Assembly (NCBI GenBank): GCA_964602115.1
Contig: CAZRQN010000001.1
Location: 17,844 to 81,843 of the forward strand
Direction of reading: 5' to 3'
DNA from: JANOGU01 sp964602115
Lineage (GTDB): Bacteria; Pseudomonadota; Alphaproteobacteria; Rhodobacterales; Rhodobacteraceae
DNA length: 64,000 bases
The position numbers were made by a program, and so were the translations under genes. How positions within the stretch are numbered: the first letter of the stretch is position 1; each line of letters opens with the position of its first letter. The notes beneath the pieces are model-generated. The model saw nothing but the letters and a program-made list of their open reading frames with translations, did not search any database and was not told the DNA's origin. Of the stretch, positions 8,044 through 16,628 are shown one piece after another.

Positions 8044-9174
8044 ATGAAGTCTCGCGTACTTGTGCTCGGCGCCGGCTTCGGCGGGCTGGAACTGGCGACC
8101 CTGTTGTCGGAGGCTCTGGGCGAAAGTGCCGATGTGACCCTGATCGACAGGGGCGATGCCTTCGTCTTCGGCTATTCCAAGATCGACGTGATGTTCGGAC
8201 GCGAGACGGCGGAAGCGGTGCGGCTTCCCCTTGCCCGGTTCCACAAGCCGGGCGTGCGGCTCGTTTCGGCCGAGATCACCGCCATCGACCCGGAAAGCCG
8301 CAGGGTCGAGACCAGCGCCGGGCCGTTCGAGGGCGAGGTGCTGGTGGTGGCGCTGGGGGCGGATTTCGATCTCACTGCCACGCCGGGGCTGGCCGAGGCG
8401 GGGAACGAGTTCTACTCGGTGGCTGGCGCCGCCCGCTGCCGCGAGGTCCTGGAGCGGTTCGAGGGCGGTCATGCGGTCGTCGGCATTTCCGCCTTCCCCT
8501 ACAAGTGCCCGCCCGCGCCCAGCGAATGCGCGTTGATGCTGCACCATCACCTTGTGAAAAGGGGCCTGCGGGCCAGGGGTGAGATCACCCTCGTCAGTCC
8601 CCTGTCGAGCCCGATGCCGGCTTCGGCGGATCTGTCGCGGGATCTGGTCGCGGCCTTTGCCGAGGCCGGCATCAGGCTGCTGCTCGGACGGTCGGTCGCC
8701 TCGCTTGATCCCGGTCGCCGCGTGGCGGTGCTGGATGACGGCAGCGAGCTGCCTTTCGCCCTTTACCTCGGCGTCCCCAAACACCGGGTGCCGAAGCCGG
8801 TGCTCGACAGCGGGTTGGCGGAGAACGGCTGGGTTCCGATCACCCTGCGCAGCATGGAAACCCGCTTTGCCGGTGTCTATGCCATCGGCGATCTGGCGGC
8901 CACCGGCCTGCCCAAGGCCGGCTCCTTCGCCGAAAGCGCGGCGCGTGCGGTGGCCAGCGCGATCATCGCCCGGATGAAGGGCGGCGCGCCGGAGCCCAAC
9001 AGCGGCAAGGGCAGTTGCCTGGTCGAGTTCGGCGACGGCCGCATCGGCTGGGCCGATCTCGATTTTCTCGGCGGGCCGAAGCCGGAGAGCGTCTATCACG
9101 CGCCCTCGATGGAGGGGCGGGCCCACAAGGACCGTTTCGGCGCTGAGCGAAGGGCGCGGTGGTTCGGGCTTTGA
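8044..9174 (+). CDS. FAD-dependent oxidoreductase, flavocytochrome c/sulfide:quinone reductase-like
   Basis: 376 residues. The N-terminal Rossmann fold starts VLVLGAGFGGLELATLLSE (GxGxxG) and a second FAD motif is FAGVYAIGDLA near residue 280. ISAFPYKCPPAPSECAL (Cys near 155) and GKGSCLVEF (Cys near 325) resemble the two blocks that carry the redox disulfide of flavocytochrome c sulfide dehydrogenase and SQRs. There is no signal peptide, so it is probably cytoplasmic or membrane-peripheral. It lies 112 bp after the GST gene and may or may not belong to that operon. Sulfide or persulfide oxidation is a reasonable guess; an NDH-2-like role is the alternative. Confidence 0.75.
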   Translation: MKSRVLVLGAGFGGLELATLLSEALGESADVTLIDRGDAFVFGYSKIDVMFGRETAEAVRLPLARFHKPGVRLVSAEITAIDPESRRVETSAGPFEGEVLVVALGADFDLTATPGLAEAGNEFYSVAGAARCREVLERFEGGHAVVGISAFPYKCPPAPSECALMLHHHLVKRGLRARGEITLVSPLSSPMPASADLSRDLVAAFAEAGIRLLLGRSVASLDPGRRVAVLDDGSELPFALYLGVPKHRVPKPVLDSGLAENGWVPITLRSMETRFAGVYAIGDLAATGLPKAGSFAESAARAVASAIIARMKGGAPEPNSGKGSCLVEFGDGRIGWADLDFLGGPKPESVYHAPSMEGRAHKDRFGAERRARWFGL

Positions 9175-9204
9175 CCGACGGCCTGCGGCGCCGGACAACC
9201 GCTG

Positions 9205-9633
9205 TCAGACCGCGATGACGCCCTTGCGCAGGATCACATTGGCGAAGAGCCGGGGCTCGCTGGTGGCGACCAGTGCATAGGCGCTGCGGACCCTGGCATA
9301 GAAGGCCGCCGGGGCGAGCGGGGTCACGCTGCAGTCGGGTGCCATCTCGGCGCAGAGGGCGATGATCTCCGTATGGACCGCGTCCGTACGCTCCGGCTCG
9401 GCTGCGTTCACGGCGCGGAACACGGCCTCGGGCACGGATCGGTCCAGGGGCAGAACGGAAAGGACGGCCCGCAGGACTGGGATCAGCCCCAGACCATCGG
9501 CACGGATGATGCGCCTGGCATCGCTCGCCGCCGGGTAGTTGCCGTCAACGATGGCGATCTCGTCACCATGCCCCATGGCGCGTAGGACATGCAGCAGATC
9601 GGGCCCGAGGATTGGGTCAAGCCCAATGAGCAT
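9205..9633 (-). CDS. FucU/RbsD-family sugar mutarotase
   Basis: 142 residues, the usual length. LLHVLRAMGHGDEIAIVDGNYPA near the N-terminus is the conserved RbsD/FucU active-site region, with His and Asp, and ANVILRKGVIAV at the C-terminus is also typical (FxNxxLxKGV). These enzymes interconvert alpha and beta anomers of fucose or ribose after import. It is the last gene of the ABC importer operon, separated from the binding-protein gene by a hairpin. FucU fits better than RbsD by motif, but the sugar is not determined. Confidence 0.85.
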   Translation of the reverse strand: MLIGLDPILGPDLLHVLRAMGHGDEIAIVDGNYPAASDARRIIRADGLGLIPVLRAVLSVLPLDRSVPEAVFRAVNAAEPERTDAVHTEIIALCAEMAPDCSVTPLAPAAFYARVRSAYALVATSEPRLFANVILRKGVIAV

Positions 9634-9695
9634 GCAAGGCTCCTAGCGCGGCTGGCAAGGGCGGTGGTCGGTCGGAAGGGGGCCGGGTGGACAAC

Positions 9696-9720
9696 GCTCC
9701 CCGCCCGGGGGACGGGGAGC
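9696..9720 (-). terminator. Hairpin between binding-protein gene and fucU-like gene
   Basis: An inverted repeat GCTCCCCG (9696-9703) / CGGGGAGC (9713-9720) with a 9-nt loop lies just downstream of the binding-protein stop codon on the minus strand. It lacks a strong U-run, so partial termination or 3'-end stabilisation of the binding-protein mRNA is more likely than full termination. Confidence 0.5.
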
Positions 9721-9740
9721 GCCGGCAGCAAGCGGAGGGG

Positions 9741-10670
9741 TCAGTCGTAGAGGACCGCCGCGATCTGCGGATCGGCCATGTTGGTCTTGTCATACCAGTA
9801 GAAGCCGGTGTCGATGACCTTGGGCAGGGTTTCGCCCTTGATCGCCTTGGCCAGCGAGTCGACCACGCACTGGCCGATGCCCACCGGGTTCTGGGTGATC
9901 GAGCCGATCAGGGTGCCGTCGTTGATGGCGTCCTTCTGGCTCTTGCCCGAGTCGAAGCCCACGCCCACGATCTGCGCGCCGGTCTCCTTGATCGCGACGG
10001 CGAGGCCGATGGCCGAACCTTCGTTGGAGGCGAAGATGCCCTTGATGTCGGGGTTCGCCTGCAGCATCGCCTTGACGTTGTCGGCCGCCTTCAGGGCGTC
10101 GTTGGCATACTGGACGTCAACCACCTCGATGTTCGGATAGGCTTCCTTGATCCGGTTCAGGAAGCCGTCGCGGCGGCCGATCCCGGTGGCGGACGTCTGG
10201 TCGTGGATGACGGCCGCGATCTTGCCTGCCTCGCCGATTGCCTTGGCCAGGCCATCGGCCGCTGCTGCCGCCGCCGCCATGTTGTCGGTGGTGCAGGTGG
10301 TCAGCGGCAGGTCGCTTTCGACGCCGGAGTCGAAGGCGACGATCGGGATGCCCGCGTCGGCGGCCTTCTGCAGCGCCGGAACCTGCGCCTGGCTGTCGAG
10401 CGCCGCAAAGCCGAGGCCCTGCGGGTTCTTGGCGATGGCGGCGTTCAGGATATCGGTCTGCTTGTCGATCTCGGCCTCGGTATTCGGGCCTTCGAAGGTG
10501 ATCGTCACGCCATTGCGCGCGGCAGCCTCTTCGGCGCCGGCCTTCACCGCCTGCCAGAACTGGTGGCTGAAGCCTTTGGCGATGATCGGAAAGTAGGTGT
10601 CGGCCAGCGCGGGCATCGCGCTCATGGCGACGCCAAGGGCGAGCGCCGACGTCAGGATTGTCTTTTTCAT
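9741..10670 (-). CDS. Sugar ABC transporter periplasmic substrate-binding protein (RbsB type)
   Basis: 309 residues from ATG 10670, preceded by GGGAGGAA. A signal peptide at residues 1-23 ends AMPALA-D. The mature protein has the periplasmic-binding-protein type 1 fold: YFPIIAKGFSHQFWQAVKAGAEEAAARNG, then GIPIVAFDSGV, GKIAAVIHDQTSATGIGRRDGF and IKGIFASNEGSAIGLAVAIKE. It delivers a sugar-like ligand to the RbsC/RbsA pair encoded upstream. It is third in the importer operon (ATPase, permease, binding protein), followed by the mutarotase. The ligand cannot be read from sequence; the ribose/galactose/polyol class is the family default. Confidence 0.9.
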   Translation of the reverse strand: MKKTILTSALALGVAMSAMPALADTYFPIIAKGFSHQFWQAVKAGAEEAAARNGVTITFEGPNTEAEIDKQTDILNAAIAKNPQGLGFAALDSQAQVPALQKAADAGIPIVAFDSGVESDLPLTTCTTDNMAAAAAAADGLAKAIGEAGKIAAVIHDQTSATGIGRRDGFLNRIKEAYPNIEVVDVQYANDALKAADNVKAMLQANPDIKGIFASNEGSAIGLAVAIKETGAQIVGVGFDSGKSQKDAINDGTLIGSITQNPVGIGQCVVDSLAKAIKGETLPKVIDTGFYWYDKTNMADPQIAAVLYD

Positions 10671-10758
10671 GGTTCCTCCCTGGTTTTCAGTGCCGGACGC
10701 CTGGGGCATCCGGAGTTCGTCTTTTCGAATGGTCTCCAGTTTCCGGTCTTCCTCCCCG

Positions 10759-11763
10759 TTAAGTCCGCTTCCGCAGGACGATGTCGATGAACACGGCGAC
10801 GATGATGATCACCCCGGTCACGACGATCTTCCATTCCTCCTGAACGCCCATCACCCGCAGGCCGTTGGTCAGCACGCTCATGATGAAGGCGCCGATGATG
10901 GTGCCCATGACCGTGCCCCGTCCGCCTGACAGGGAGGTGCCGCCGATCACCACCGCCGCGATCGCGTCGAGTTCATAGCCCAGCCCCAGCGCGGGTTGGG
11001 CCGAGTTCAGGCGCGAGGACACGATCAGTCCCGCGATGCCGCAGATCCCGCCGCAGATCGCGTAGATCAGGATCTTCCAGCGATCGACATTGATCCCCGA
11101 CAGCCGCGCCGCCTCTTCGTTGGAGCCGAGCGCGAAGGTCATCCGACCGACGATGGTGCGGTTCAGCACCACGGAGGCGACGATCGCCACGGCAAACATG
11201 ATCAGCACGCCGTTGGGAATCTCCAGCCCCGGGATCAGCGCGGAGATCGAGCTTTCCGGCGACAGGAGCCCGTAGTTGGGCGTGTCGTTGAAATAGATGG
11301 GCTTGGCCCCGGAGAAGACCAGCGCCAGCCCCCGAGCGATCTGCATCATCCCCAATGTGGCGATGAAGGGCGGGATCTTCAGCTTGGCGATCACGCCGCC
11401 GGAGACGGCGCCCATGACCGCGCCCGAGGCGATGGCCCCGACGATCCCGACCGGAAGCGGCATGCCCATATTGGTCAGGACGATCCCGGCCATGACGGCA
11501 GTGAGCGTCATCATCGTGCCCACCGACAGGTCGATGCCGCCGGAGATGATGACGAAGGTCACCGCCACGCCGAGGACGCCGTTCACGGCCGTCGCCTGCA
11601 TGATGTTGACCATGTTGTTCCAGGCGGCAAAATTCGCCGCGAAGATGCTGAAGAAGGCCAGCATCACGACCAGCACCACGAACGCCACGGCCTTCTGCAT
11701 GGTCGAGGCGGTCAGGAACCCCGGCTTTCCGGCCGCCGCCGTATCGAGAGCGCTGTCGGTCAT
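10759..11763 (-). CDS. Sugar ABC transporter permease (RbsC type)
   Basis: 334 residues, highly hydrophobic with about 8-10 membrane segments. The BPD_transp_2 family signature is visible: NMVNIMQATAVNGVLGVAVTFVIISGGIDLSVG, PPFIATLGMMQIARGLALVFSGAKPI and LDAIAAVVIGGTSLSGGRGTVMGTIIGAFIM. It forms the inner-membrane channel of the importer with the RbsA-like ATPase encoded 15 bp upstream. The C-terminus (DIVLRKRT) is basic and cytoplasmic, as usual. Confidence 0.92.
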   Translation of the reverse strand: MTDSALDTAAAGKPGFLTASTMQKAVAFVVLVVMLAFFSIFAANFAAWNNMVNIMQATAVNGVLGVAVTFVIISGGIDLSVGTMMTLTAVMAGIVLTNMGMPLPVGIVGAIASGAVMGAVSGGVIAKLKIPPFIATLGMMQIARGLALVFSGAKPIYFNDTPNYGLLSPESSISALIPGLEIPNGVLIMFAVAIVASVVLNRTIVGRMTFALGSNEEAARLSGINVDRWKILIYAICGGICGIAGLIVSSRLNSAQPALGLGYELDAIAAVVIGGTSLSGGRGTVMGTIIGAFIMSVLTNGLRVMGVQEEWKIVVTGVIIIVAVFIDIVLRKRT

Positions 11764-11778
11764 GGTCGTCTCTCCCCC

Positions 11779-13311
11779 TCAGGCCGCCTTGGCGACGCGC
11801 TGTGTTGCCAGCGTCATGATATCTTCCTGCGTCGCCGTGCGACCGTCGAGTTCACCGGTGATCCTGCCCTCGCACATGACCGCGATCCGGTGCGACAGGC
11901 GCAGGACCTCGGGAAGTTCCGAGGAGATGACGATGATCGCCTTGCCCTGCGCCGCCAGCGATTCCAGCAAGCGGTAGATCTCGGCCTTGGCGCCGACATC
12001 GATGCCGCGCGTCGGCTCGTCGAAGATCAGGATGTCGCAGTCGCGCAGGAGCCATTTGCCGATGACGACCTTCTGCTGGTTGCCGCCCGACAGGAGCCGC
12101 GTCTCCTGGTTCACCGAAGGCGTCTTGACCCTTAGCCTGGCGACATAGTCCTTCGCCACCTCGTCCAGCGCCGCATCGCGCATGAACACGCGGCCCGAGA
12201 CATAGCGGAACCAGCTGGCCATGGTGACGTTGTCGCGCACCGACATGCCGGTCACCAGGCCGAAATGCTTCCGGTCCTCGCTGAGATAGGCGATGCCCCG
12301 GGCCACGGCATCGGCGGGGGAGGCGATCCGGCATTCCTTGCCACGCACGGCGATCGTTCCACCGTCGATCGGATCGGCACCGAAGACCGCGCGCGCCACT
12401 TCGGTACGACCGGCGCCCATCAGGCCGGCAAAGCCGAGGATCTCGCCCCGGTGAAGGCTGAAGCTCACGTCGCGGATGGCGCTGCCACGGCTCAGGCCCG
12501 TGACGCGGAGCACCTCGTCCTCGGTCCGCTGTCCGGTGGCGCGGTGCTGGTCCGCCAGTTCCCGGCCCACCATCAACTGGATGATCGTCGCCATCGGCGT
12601 CGCGGCGGCAGGCAGCGTGTCGATATACTGGCCGTCACGCATCACCGTCACCCGGTCGGCGATGCGTTTCACCTCGTCCATCTTGTGGGTGATATAGACG
12701 ATCCCGACACCATTCGCCTTGAGGTCGTCGATGACCGAGAACAGATGCGCGACCTCCACTTCGTTGAGCGCGGACGTGGGCTCGTCCATGATCAGCACCC
12801 GGGCATTGTAGGACAGGGCCTTGGCGATCTCGACCAGTTGCTGGCGGGCCACCGTCATCTGTCCGACCTCGGCCGCAGGCGGAATGTCCACTTTCATCCG
12901 GCGGAAGATCGCGGCCGCCTCGCGGTTCATCCGCTCCTCATCGACGAAAAGGCCGAAGCCCTTGCGCGGCTCGCGACCGATGAAGATGTTCTGCGCTGCG
13001 GTCAGGTGGTTCATCAGGAACAGTTCCTGATGGATGATGCTGATCCCCAGAGACTGGGCGGCATGAGGGTCGGGCAGCGACACCGGAACGCCATCGACGC
13101 GAATCTCGCCGGCATCGGGCTGATAGACCCCGGTGAGGATCTTCATCAGGGTGGATTTGCCGGCGCCGTTCTCGCCCATCAGGGCATGGACCTCGCCGGC
13201 GAAGAGGTCGAAGCCGACATTGTGCAGCGCGCGCACGCCGGGAAAGGATTTCCCGACGGCACGCATCTCGACGACCGGCTTGCGTGCGGCTGGCGCCTCA
13301 CTGTCGGACAT
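11779..13311 (-). CDS. Sugar ABC transporter ATP-binding protein (RbsA type, two NBDs)
   Basis: 510 residues with two tandem ATPase domains. NBD1 has Walker A GENGAGKSTLMKIL (about residue 46), a degenerate LSGGQ-equivalent (VGQMTVARQQLVEIAKAL) and Walker B VLIMDEPTSAL. NBD2 has the usual degenerate Walker A GLMGAGRTEV, signature LLSGGNQQKVVIGKWL and Walker B ILIFDEPTRGIDVG. This organisation is typical of RbsA/MglA. It powers the importer with the permease encoded next. It is the first gene of the importer operon; the 5' gap carries a TGATCCGATCA palindrome. Confidence 0.94.
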   Translation of the reverse strand: MSDSEAPAARKPVVEMRAVGKSFPGVRALHNVGFDLFAGEVHALMGENGAGKSTLMKILTGVYQPDAGEIRVDGVPVSLPDPHAAQSLGISIIHQELFLMNHLTAAQNIFIGREPRKGFGLFVDEERMNREAAAIFRRMKVDIPPAAEVGQMTVARQQLVEIAKALSYNARVLIMDEPTSALNEVEVAHLFSVIDDLKANGVGIVYITHKMDEVKRIADRVTVMRDGQYIDTLPAAATPMATIIQLMVGRELADQHRATGQRTEDEVLRVTGLSRGSAIRDVSFSLHRGEILGFAGLMGAGRTEVARAVFGADPIDGGTIAVRGKECRIASPADAVARGIAYLSEDRKHFGLVTGMSVRDNVTMASWFRYVSGRVFMRDAALDEVAKDYVARLRVKTPSVNQETRLLSGGNQQKVVIGKWLLRDCDILIFDEPTRGIDVGAKAEIYRLLESLAAQGKAIIVISSELPEVLRLSHRIAVMCEGRITGELDGRTATQEDIMTLATQRVAKAA

Positions 13312-13445
13312 CGTCCTCCCCCTCTGGCCTTGCCTGCCGCGACAGGCATCGGCCTTCGCCGCAGTTTTCTTTTCTTCGTCGATTCAGCCCTGCGGTCTTC
13401 GCAAGCAACCTTATCGCGGCCAGATAAGCCGTAGCACATCATTAT

Positions 13446-13456
13446 TGATCCGATCA
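13446..13456. promoter_or_regulatory. Palindrome TGATCCGATCA upstream of the importer operon
   Basis: A perfect 11-bp odd-centred inverted repeat (TGATC-C-GATCA) lies 135 bp upstream of the ATPase start, in an AT-richer patch of the 13312-13554 gap. The same architecture with a different centre base (TGATCAGATCA) lies at 15425-15435, in front of the PanB-like gene. This is a candidate operator shared by the two minus-strand transcription units; the cognate regulator is uncertain (LacI-type encoded at 15438, or an unlinked GntR-type). Confidence 0.55.
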
Positions 13457-13554
13457 GATCATTTTTCTCGGCACCGGAAAACCGGGCTGCGCAGGGACCG
13501 GCAGGTCGCCGGTTTGGCCCGGGAGCTACGCACCCGGTTACGGGCCGGTTCCCT

Positions 13555-14556
13555 TCAGGTCCGGTTCAGGCGCTCCTTCTTGCGGCGGTGACGCTCCTTC
13601 ATCCGCTCGTCGCCCGTGCTTGAACCGTCGTGGAATGTGCCCATCCACCTGTCGATGGGGATCAGCCCATCGCCGTAGTTCACCTCGAAATACTTGTGGT
13701 GCAGGTAGTGGATATAGGCATGGGTATCGATCGCCCGTTCGTCCGTGACCTCGACCTTGTCGAAACCCACATGGCCCGGGACCGCGCCGAACCCGGCGAA
13801 GTGCAGCTGGTAGAGCGCGATCAGCGGATGGGAGGGCAGGATCAGGTGGTAAAGGACGGTGGCGAAATAGAGCAGGTGCTCGACCGGATGCATCGACAGG
13901 GATGACCAGGGCGAAGGGTTGACCGAGTTGTGGTGCACCGAGTGCACCCATCTGTAGAGAAAGGGCGTGTGGATCAGCCGGTGGATGCAGAAGAAGTGAA
14001 ACTCGTGGATCACCGGCACGATCAGGCACAGGAAAACGAGCCAGACCGGATGGTCGGCGAAGGCAAGCCATGGCGCATAGCCGTTGGCAAAGCTCCACAG
14101 CATGAGAACCTGCAGCCCGGTCCAGATCGGCACGCCGGACAGGAAGCCACGCAGGAAATTGTCGAGGTTCTGGCTCTTGAACCAGAACACGTCCGAAGGC
14201 GCGTCGGCCGGGAACTTGCCATTGTACTTGAAGCGGTTGCCCTGCGCGCGCCGGATGTAGAGGTGCAGCTCGAAGGCGAAGTACCACAGGAACACCGCCA
14301 GCGCGTTCACCGCGAAAAGCCTCAGCACCCAGCCCCAGCCAAGAACCTGCAGGACCGCGACGGGCGGGACAATCCAGTTCCACCAGACCAGGGCCGAGAC
14401 GAAGAACAGCGCGTTGTAGGGCAGGAAATAGCTCGGCAACCATTTCAGCAGTGCCAGCGGCTGCGGCGGAAAGACGAAGAGCGGCGCGGTGCCGGCGGGT
14501 TCGGCAGGGGAGTAATTGCCACGCTTGTCGCGGGTGCCGAACTTCAGCTCATCCAT
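13555..14556 (-). CDS. Membrane fatty-acid hydroxylase/sterol desaturase superfamily (diiron) protein
   Basis: 333 residues from ATG 14556, preceded by CTGAGGAGG. Four to five hydrophobic segments are interrupted by the three His boxes of the superfamily: HEFHFFCIHRLIH (HxxxxxxxH...H), WVHSVHHNS (HxxHH) and YIHYLHHKYFEVNYG (HxxHH-type). These ligate a diiron centre that hydroxylates or desaturates lipid-like substrates at the inner membrane. Its C-terminus is very basic (ERMKERHRRKKERLNRT). The gene directly follows the PanB-like gene (10 bp), an unusual pairing for this family. The substrate is unknown; a lipid, a long-chain alcohol or a small branched acid are all possible. Confidence 0.85.
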   Translation of the reverse strand: MDELKFGTRDKRGNYSPAEPAGTAPLFVFPPQPLALLKWLPSYFLPYNALFFVSALVWWNWIVPPVAVLQVLGWGWVLRLFAVNALAVFLWYFAFELHLYIRRAQGNRFKYNGKFPADAPSDVFWFKSQNLDNFLRGFLSGVPIWTGLQVLMLWSFANGYAPWLAFADHPVWLVFLCLIVPVIHEFHFFCIHRLIHTPFLYRWVHSVHHNSVNPSPWSSLSMHPVEHLLYFATVLYHLILPSHPLIALYQLHFAGFGAVPGHVGFDKVEVTDERAIDTHAYIHYLHHKYFEVNYGDGLIPIDRWMGTFHDGSSTGDERMKERHRRKKERLNRT

Positions 14557-14566
14557 CGCCGCCTCC

Positions 14567-15358
14567 TCAGATCGTCTGGGCGCGCTTGAGGAACGCTTCG
14601 AATTCCGTCGCATCCATCCGCACCTCGTGGCGCCGTTCGGGATAGCCCCCGGTCGCCACGTCCCGCGCAAAGGCGCCGAACGCCGCAACCCGCGCCTCCT
14701 GCAACTGCGCCTCCAGCGCCGCAAGGTCGGCGTATTTCTTCGCGTGTCGGGGGTAGTGTCCGGTGTTGGTGCCCAGGATGTCGCAGGAAAACAGATACTG
14801 CGTGTCGCAGACATCGCCGCAGCCCATGCCCATCGTCACCATGGGCGTCGCCCGGGTGATGTGATCGGCAAGCTCCACCGGCACCACTTCGACCTCAATG
14901 CAGGCGGCGCCGGCGTTTTCGAGGTCCCGGACCTTGCGCAGCACTTTCAGGGCCTCGTCAGCAGTGCGGCCGATGGCGCGGAACCCGGTCCAGGCGGCGA
15001 GGTCCGGCACCAGCCCGACATGGCCGGTGACCGGGATGCCTTCGCGGGCCATCGCTTCGATGAAGAGGGGCGAGTGCGAGCAATAGACGGCATCCGCACC
15101 GCGTTTCAGGATGTTGAAGCCCTCGCGCACCGCCTCCGCCGGAGAGGCGACCGCCCCGAGCGGCATCCCCGCCGAGATGAAGGCCAGCGGCGCCGCCGCC
15201 CGGATCGGCTCCAGTGTCTGGTCCGGCTCGCAGGAAATGACCGCAATCCCCGCCGCAACCGCAGCGGCCGCCTCAGGGCCGCTCTCGACATGGACCTGCA
15301 GCCATTTTCGCCGGCCTTTGCCGGCGAGAAGATCGTGAACGGATAGCCGGCGCTGCAT
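14567..15358 (-). CDS. PanB-like (ketopantoate hydroxymethyltransferase family) protein
   Basis: 263 residues from ATG 15358 with GGGAGGAG upstream; length matches PanB. PanB-like blocks are GIPVTGHVGLVPDLAAW (catalytic-region His), IEVEVVPVELADHIT (Glu) and MGMGCGDVCDTQYLFSCDILG. By eye, the Mg-binding blocks of true PanB (VGDS and ADLPFGS) are replaced by ISCEPDQT and ISAGMPLG, and the Lys-containing VKLEGG by VYCSHSP. It is therefore probably a paralogue with other chemistry in the PEP-mutase/PanB superfamily rather than the housekeeping enzyme. It starts a minus-strand unit downstream of the LacI-type gene, with a palindrome in its 5' gap. Confidence 0.75.
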   Translation of the reverse strand: MQRRLSVHDLLAGKGRRKWLQVHVESGPEAAAAVAAGIAVISCEPDQTLEPIRAAAPLAFISAGMPLGAVASPAEAVREGFNILKRGADAVYCSHSPLFIEAMAREGIPVTGHVGLVPDLAAWTGFRAIGRTADEALKVLRKVRDLENAGAACIEVEVVPVELADHITRATPMVTMGMGCGDVCDTQYLFSCDILGTNTGHYPRHAKKYADLAALEAQLQEARVAAFGAFARDVATGGYPERRHEVRMDATEFEAFLKRAQTI

Positions 15359-15424
15359 CAAAGCTCCTCCCGGGTTCCTGGAGCGAGTTCTATCAGGCCA
15401 TGTCGCGCAGGGCATGCGCCGGAA

Positions 15425-15435
15425 TGATCAGATCA
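15425..15435. promoter_or_regulatory. Palindrome TGATCAGATCA upstream of the PanB-like gene
   Basis: A perfect inverted repeat TGATC-A-GATCA lies between the LacI-type stop codon (3 bp away) and the PanB-like start (67 bp away). It matches the palindrome at 13446-13456 in both half-sites. Recurrence in two gaps of one cluster argues for an operator rather than chance, although both are only 11 bp. Confidence 0.55.
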
Positions 15436-15437
15436 CA

Positions 15438-16436
15438 TCAGACGTTCTCGGCGGTGACGGTGGTGAACCGGATCGGCGGGTTCTCGATCGCCACATCGGT
15501 CAGCCCCAGCCGGGCAAGCAGCAGATCGACCGCCCGCCGTGCCTGCGCCTCGGGCATCTGGTCGAGGATGACGTCGGCGATGCCGGACTTGAGCGCCTGG
15601 GCGCTGTAGTCGGTCAGTTCATGGCCGACGAAAAAGACGTGCCGGTCGTGCCTGGCGAGGATGTCGAACACCGCAGGGTTCGCCCCGCCGACGTTGTAGA
15701 TCGCCGCGAGCTGCGGCCACTGGCGCAGCGCCTCGTGCAAGCGGCGCGCCGTAAGCTCCTGGGAGTCCTGGCAGAATGCGGCGAAGACGAAGCGCAGCCC
15801 GGCAGAGGGCGCCGCAGCGAAATAGTCGGAGAAGCCGCGAACCCGGGCGCGATGGACCTCGTAATTGCCGCTGTGGCAAAGCACCAGGACCTCGCCTTCC
15901 GCCCTGCACATGCGCGAAACGATCAAGCCGGCGGTGCGGCCGGCGGCATGGTTCTCGATCCCGACGAACTCCGCCTCGTCGATCACCCGGGAGACGACCT
16001 GCACGACCGGCAGCCCGCCGGAAATGACGCTGCGCAGGGCGGCGCGGATGGAATCGGTGTCCGGCGCGGCGACCACCAGGCCGGCGCGCGGCACCGTGTT
16101 GCGCTCGATATGGCGGGCGATCGAGGCGGGATCGGACTCGGCCAGGAAGGTCACATTGATCTGCAACGCCCGGTCGAGCGAGGCGGCGATGCGCTGGAAG
16201 GCGCGCGCCAGTCGCGAGAAGAAGCTGGAATCCGGCCGGACGAGCAGGACCTCGATCCGCAGGAGACCCCGGTGGCGCTCCGGCAGCCGGCCCGGCCAGT
16301 CGAGCGCCCGGGCTGCGGCCACGACCTTCATCGCCGTCTCGGGGCGCACTCCGCCGCGACCGTTCAGCACCCGCTCGACTGTCGCCGTGCCCAGGCCGGC
16401 CCGCGCGGCAATGCTCTGAAAGGTCGGCTTGGCCAC
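15438..16436 (-). CDS. LacI-family transcriptional regulator
   Basis: 332 residues from GTG 16436, preceded by AAGGAGG. The N-terminal HTH is TFQSIAARAGLGTATVERVLNGRGGVRPETAMKVV, the LacI motif with the hinge region following. The C-terminal sugar-binding-protein-like domain runs from about residue 60 (LRIEVLLVRPDSSFFSRLARAFQ... VGIENHAAGRTAGLIVSRM). It lies between the divergent ligase/PanE-like pair and the minus-strand PanB-like/hydroxylase/importer genes, so it is the natural local regulator. The effector is probably the imported compound or a metabolite of it. Confidence 0.92.
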   Translation of the reverse strand: MAKPTFQSIAARAGLGTATVERVLNGRGGVRPETAMKVVAAARALDWPGRLPERHRGLLRIEVLLVRPDSSFFSRLARAFQRIAASLDRALQINVTFLAESDPASIARHIERNTVPRAGLVVAAPDTDSIRAALRSVISGGLPVVQVVSRVIDEAEFVGIENHAAGRTAGLIVSRMCRAEGEVLVLCHSGNYEVHRARVRGFSDYFAAAPSAGLRFVFAAFCQDSQELTARRLHEALRQWPQLAAIYNVGGANPAVFDILARHDRHVFFVGHELTDYSAQALKSGIADVILDQMPEAQARRAVDLLLARLGLTDVAIENPPIRFTTVTAENV

Positions 16437-16628
16437 TGGCTTGCCTCCTTCGCCGCCGCTCCGGCATCATGACCGAGGCGGGATTCGACGCAAGGCGTCC
16501 GGGTTCCGACCGAACTTCGCGGCCGGCCCGTCGCAAGCGCCATTGCCGGCGGATACAAGCCGCTGGAAGCGGCGCCAAAGCAATGCCAGATGTCCGGACG
16601 ACGACCTCGGGCAGGGAAGGCTGCGGCC

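Noticed and set aside
14557..14814. Longer start for the diiron hydroxylase at 14814.
   Set aside because: Would lie in the PanB-like gene in another frame; ATG 14556 has AGGAGG at good spacing.
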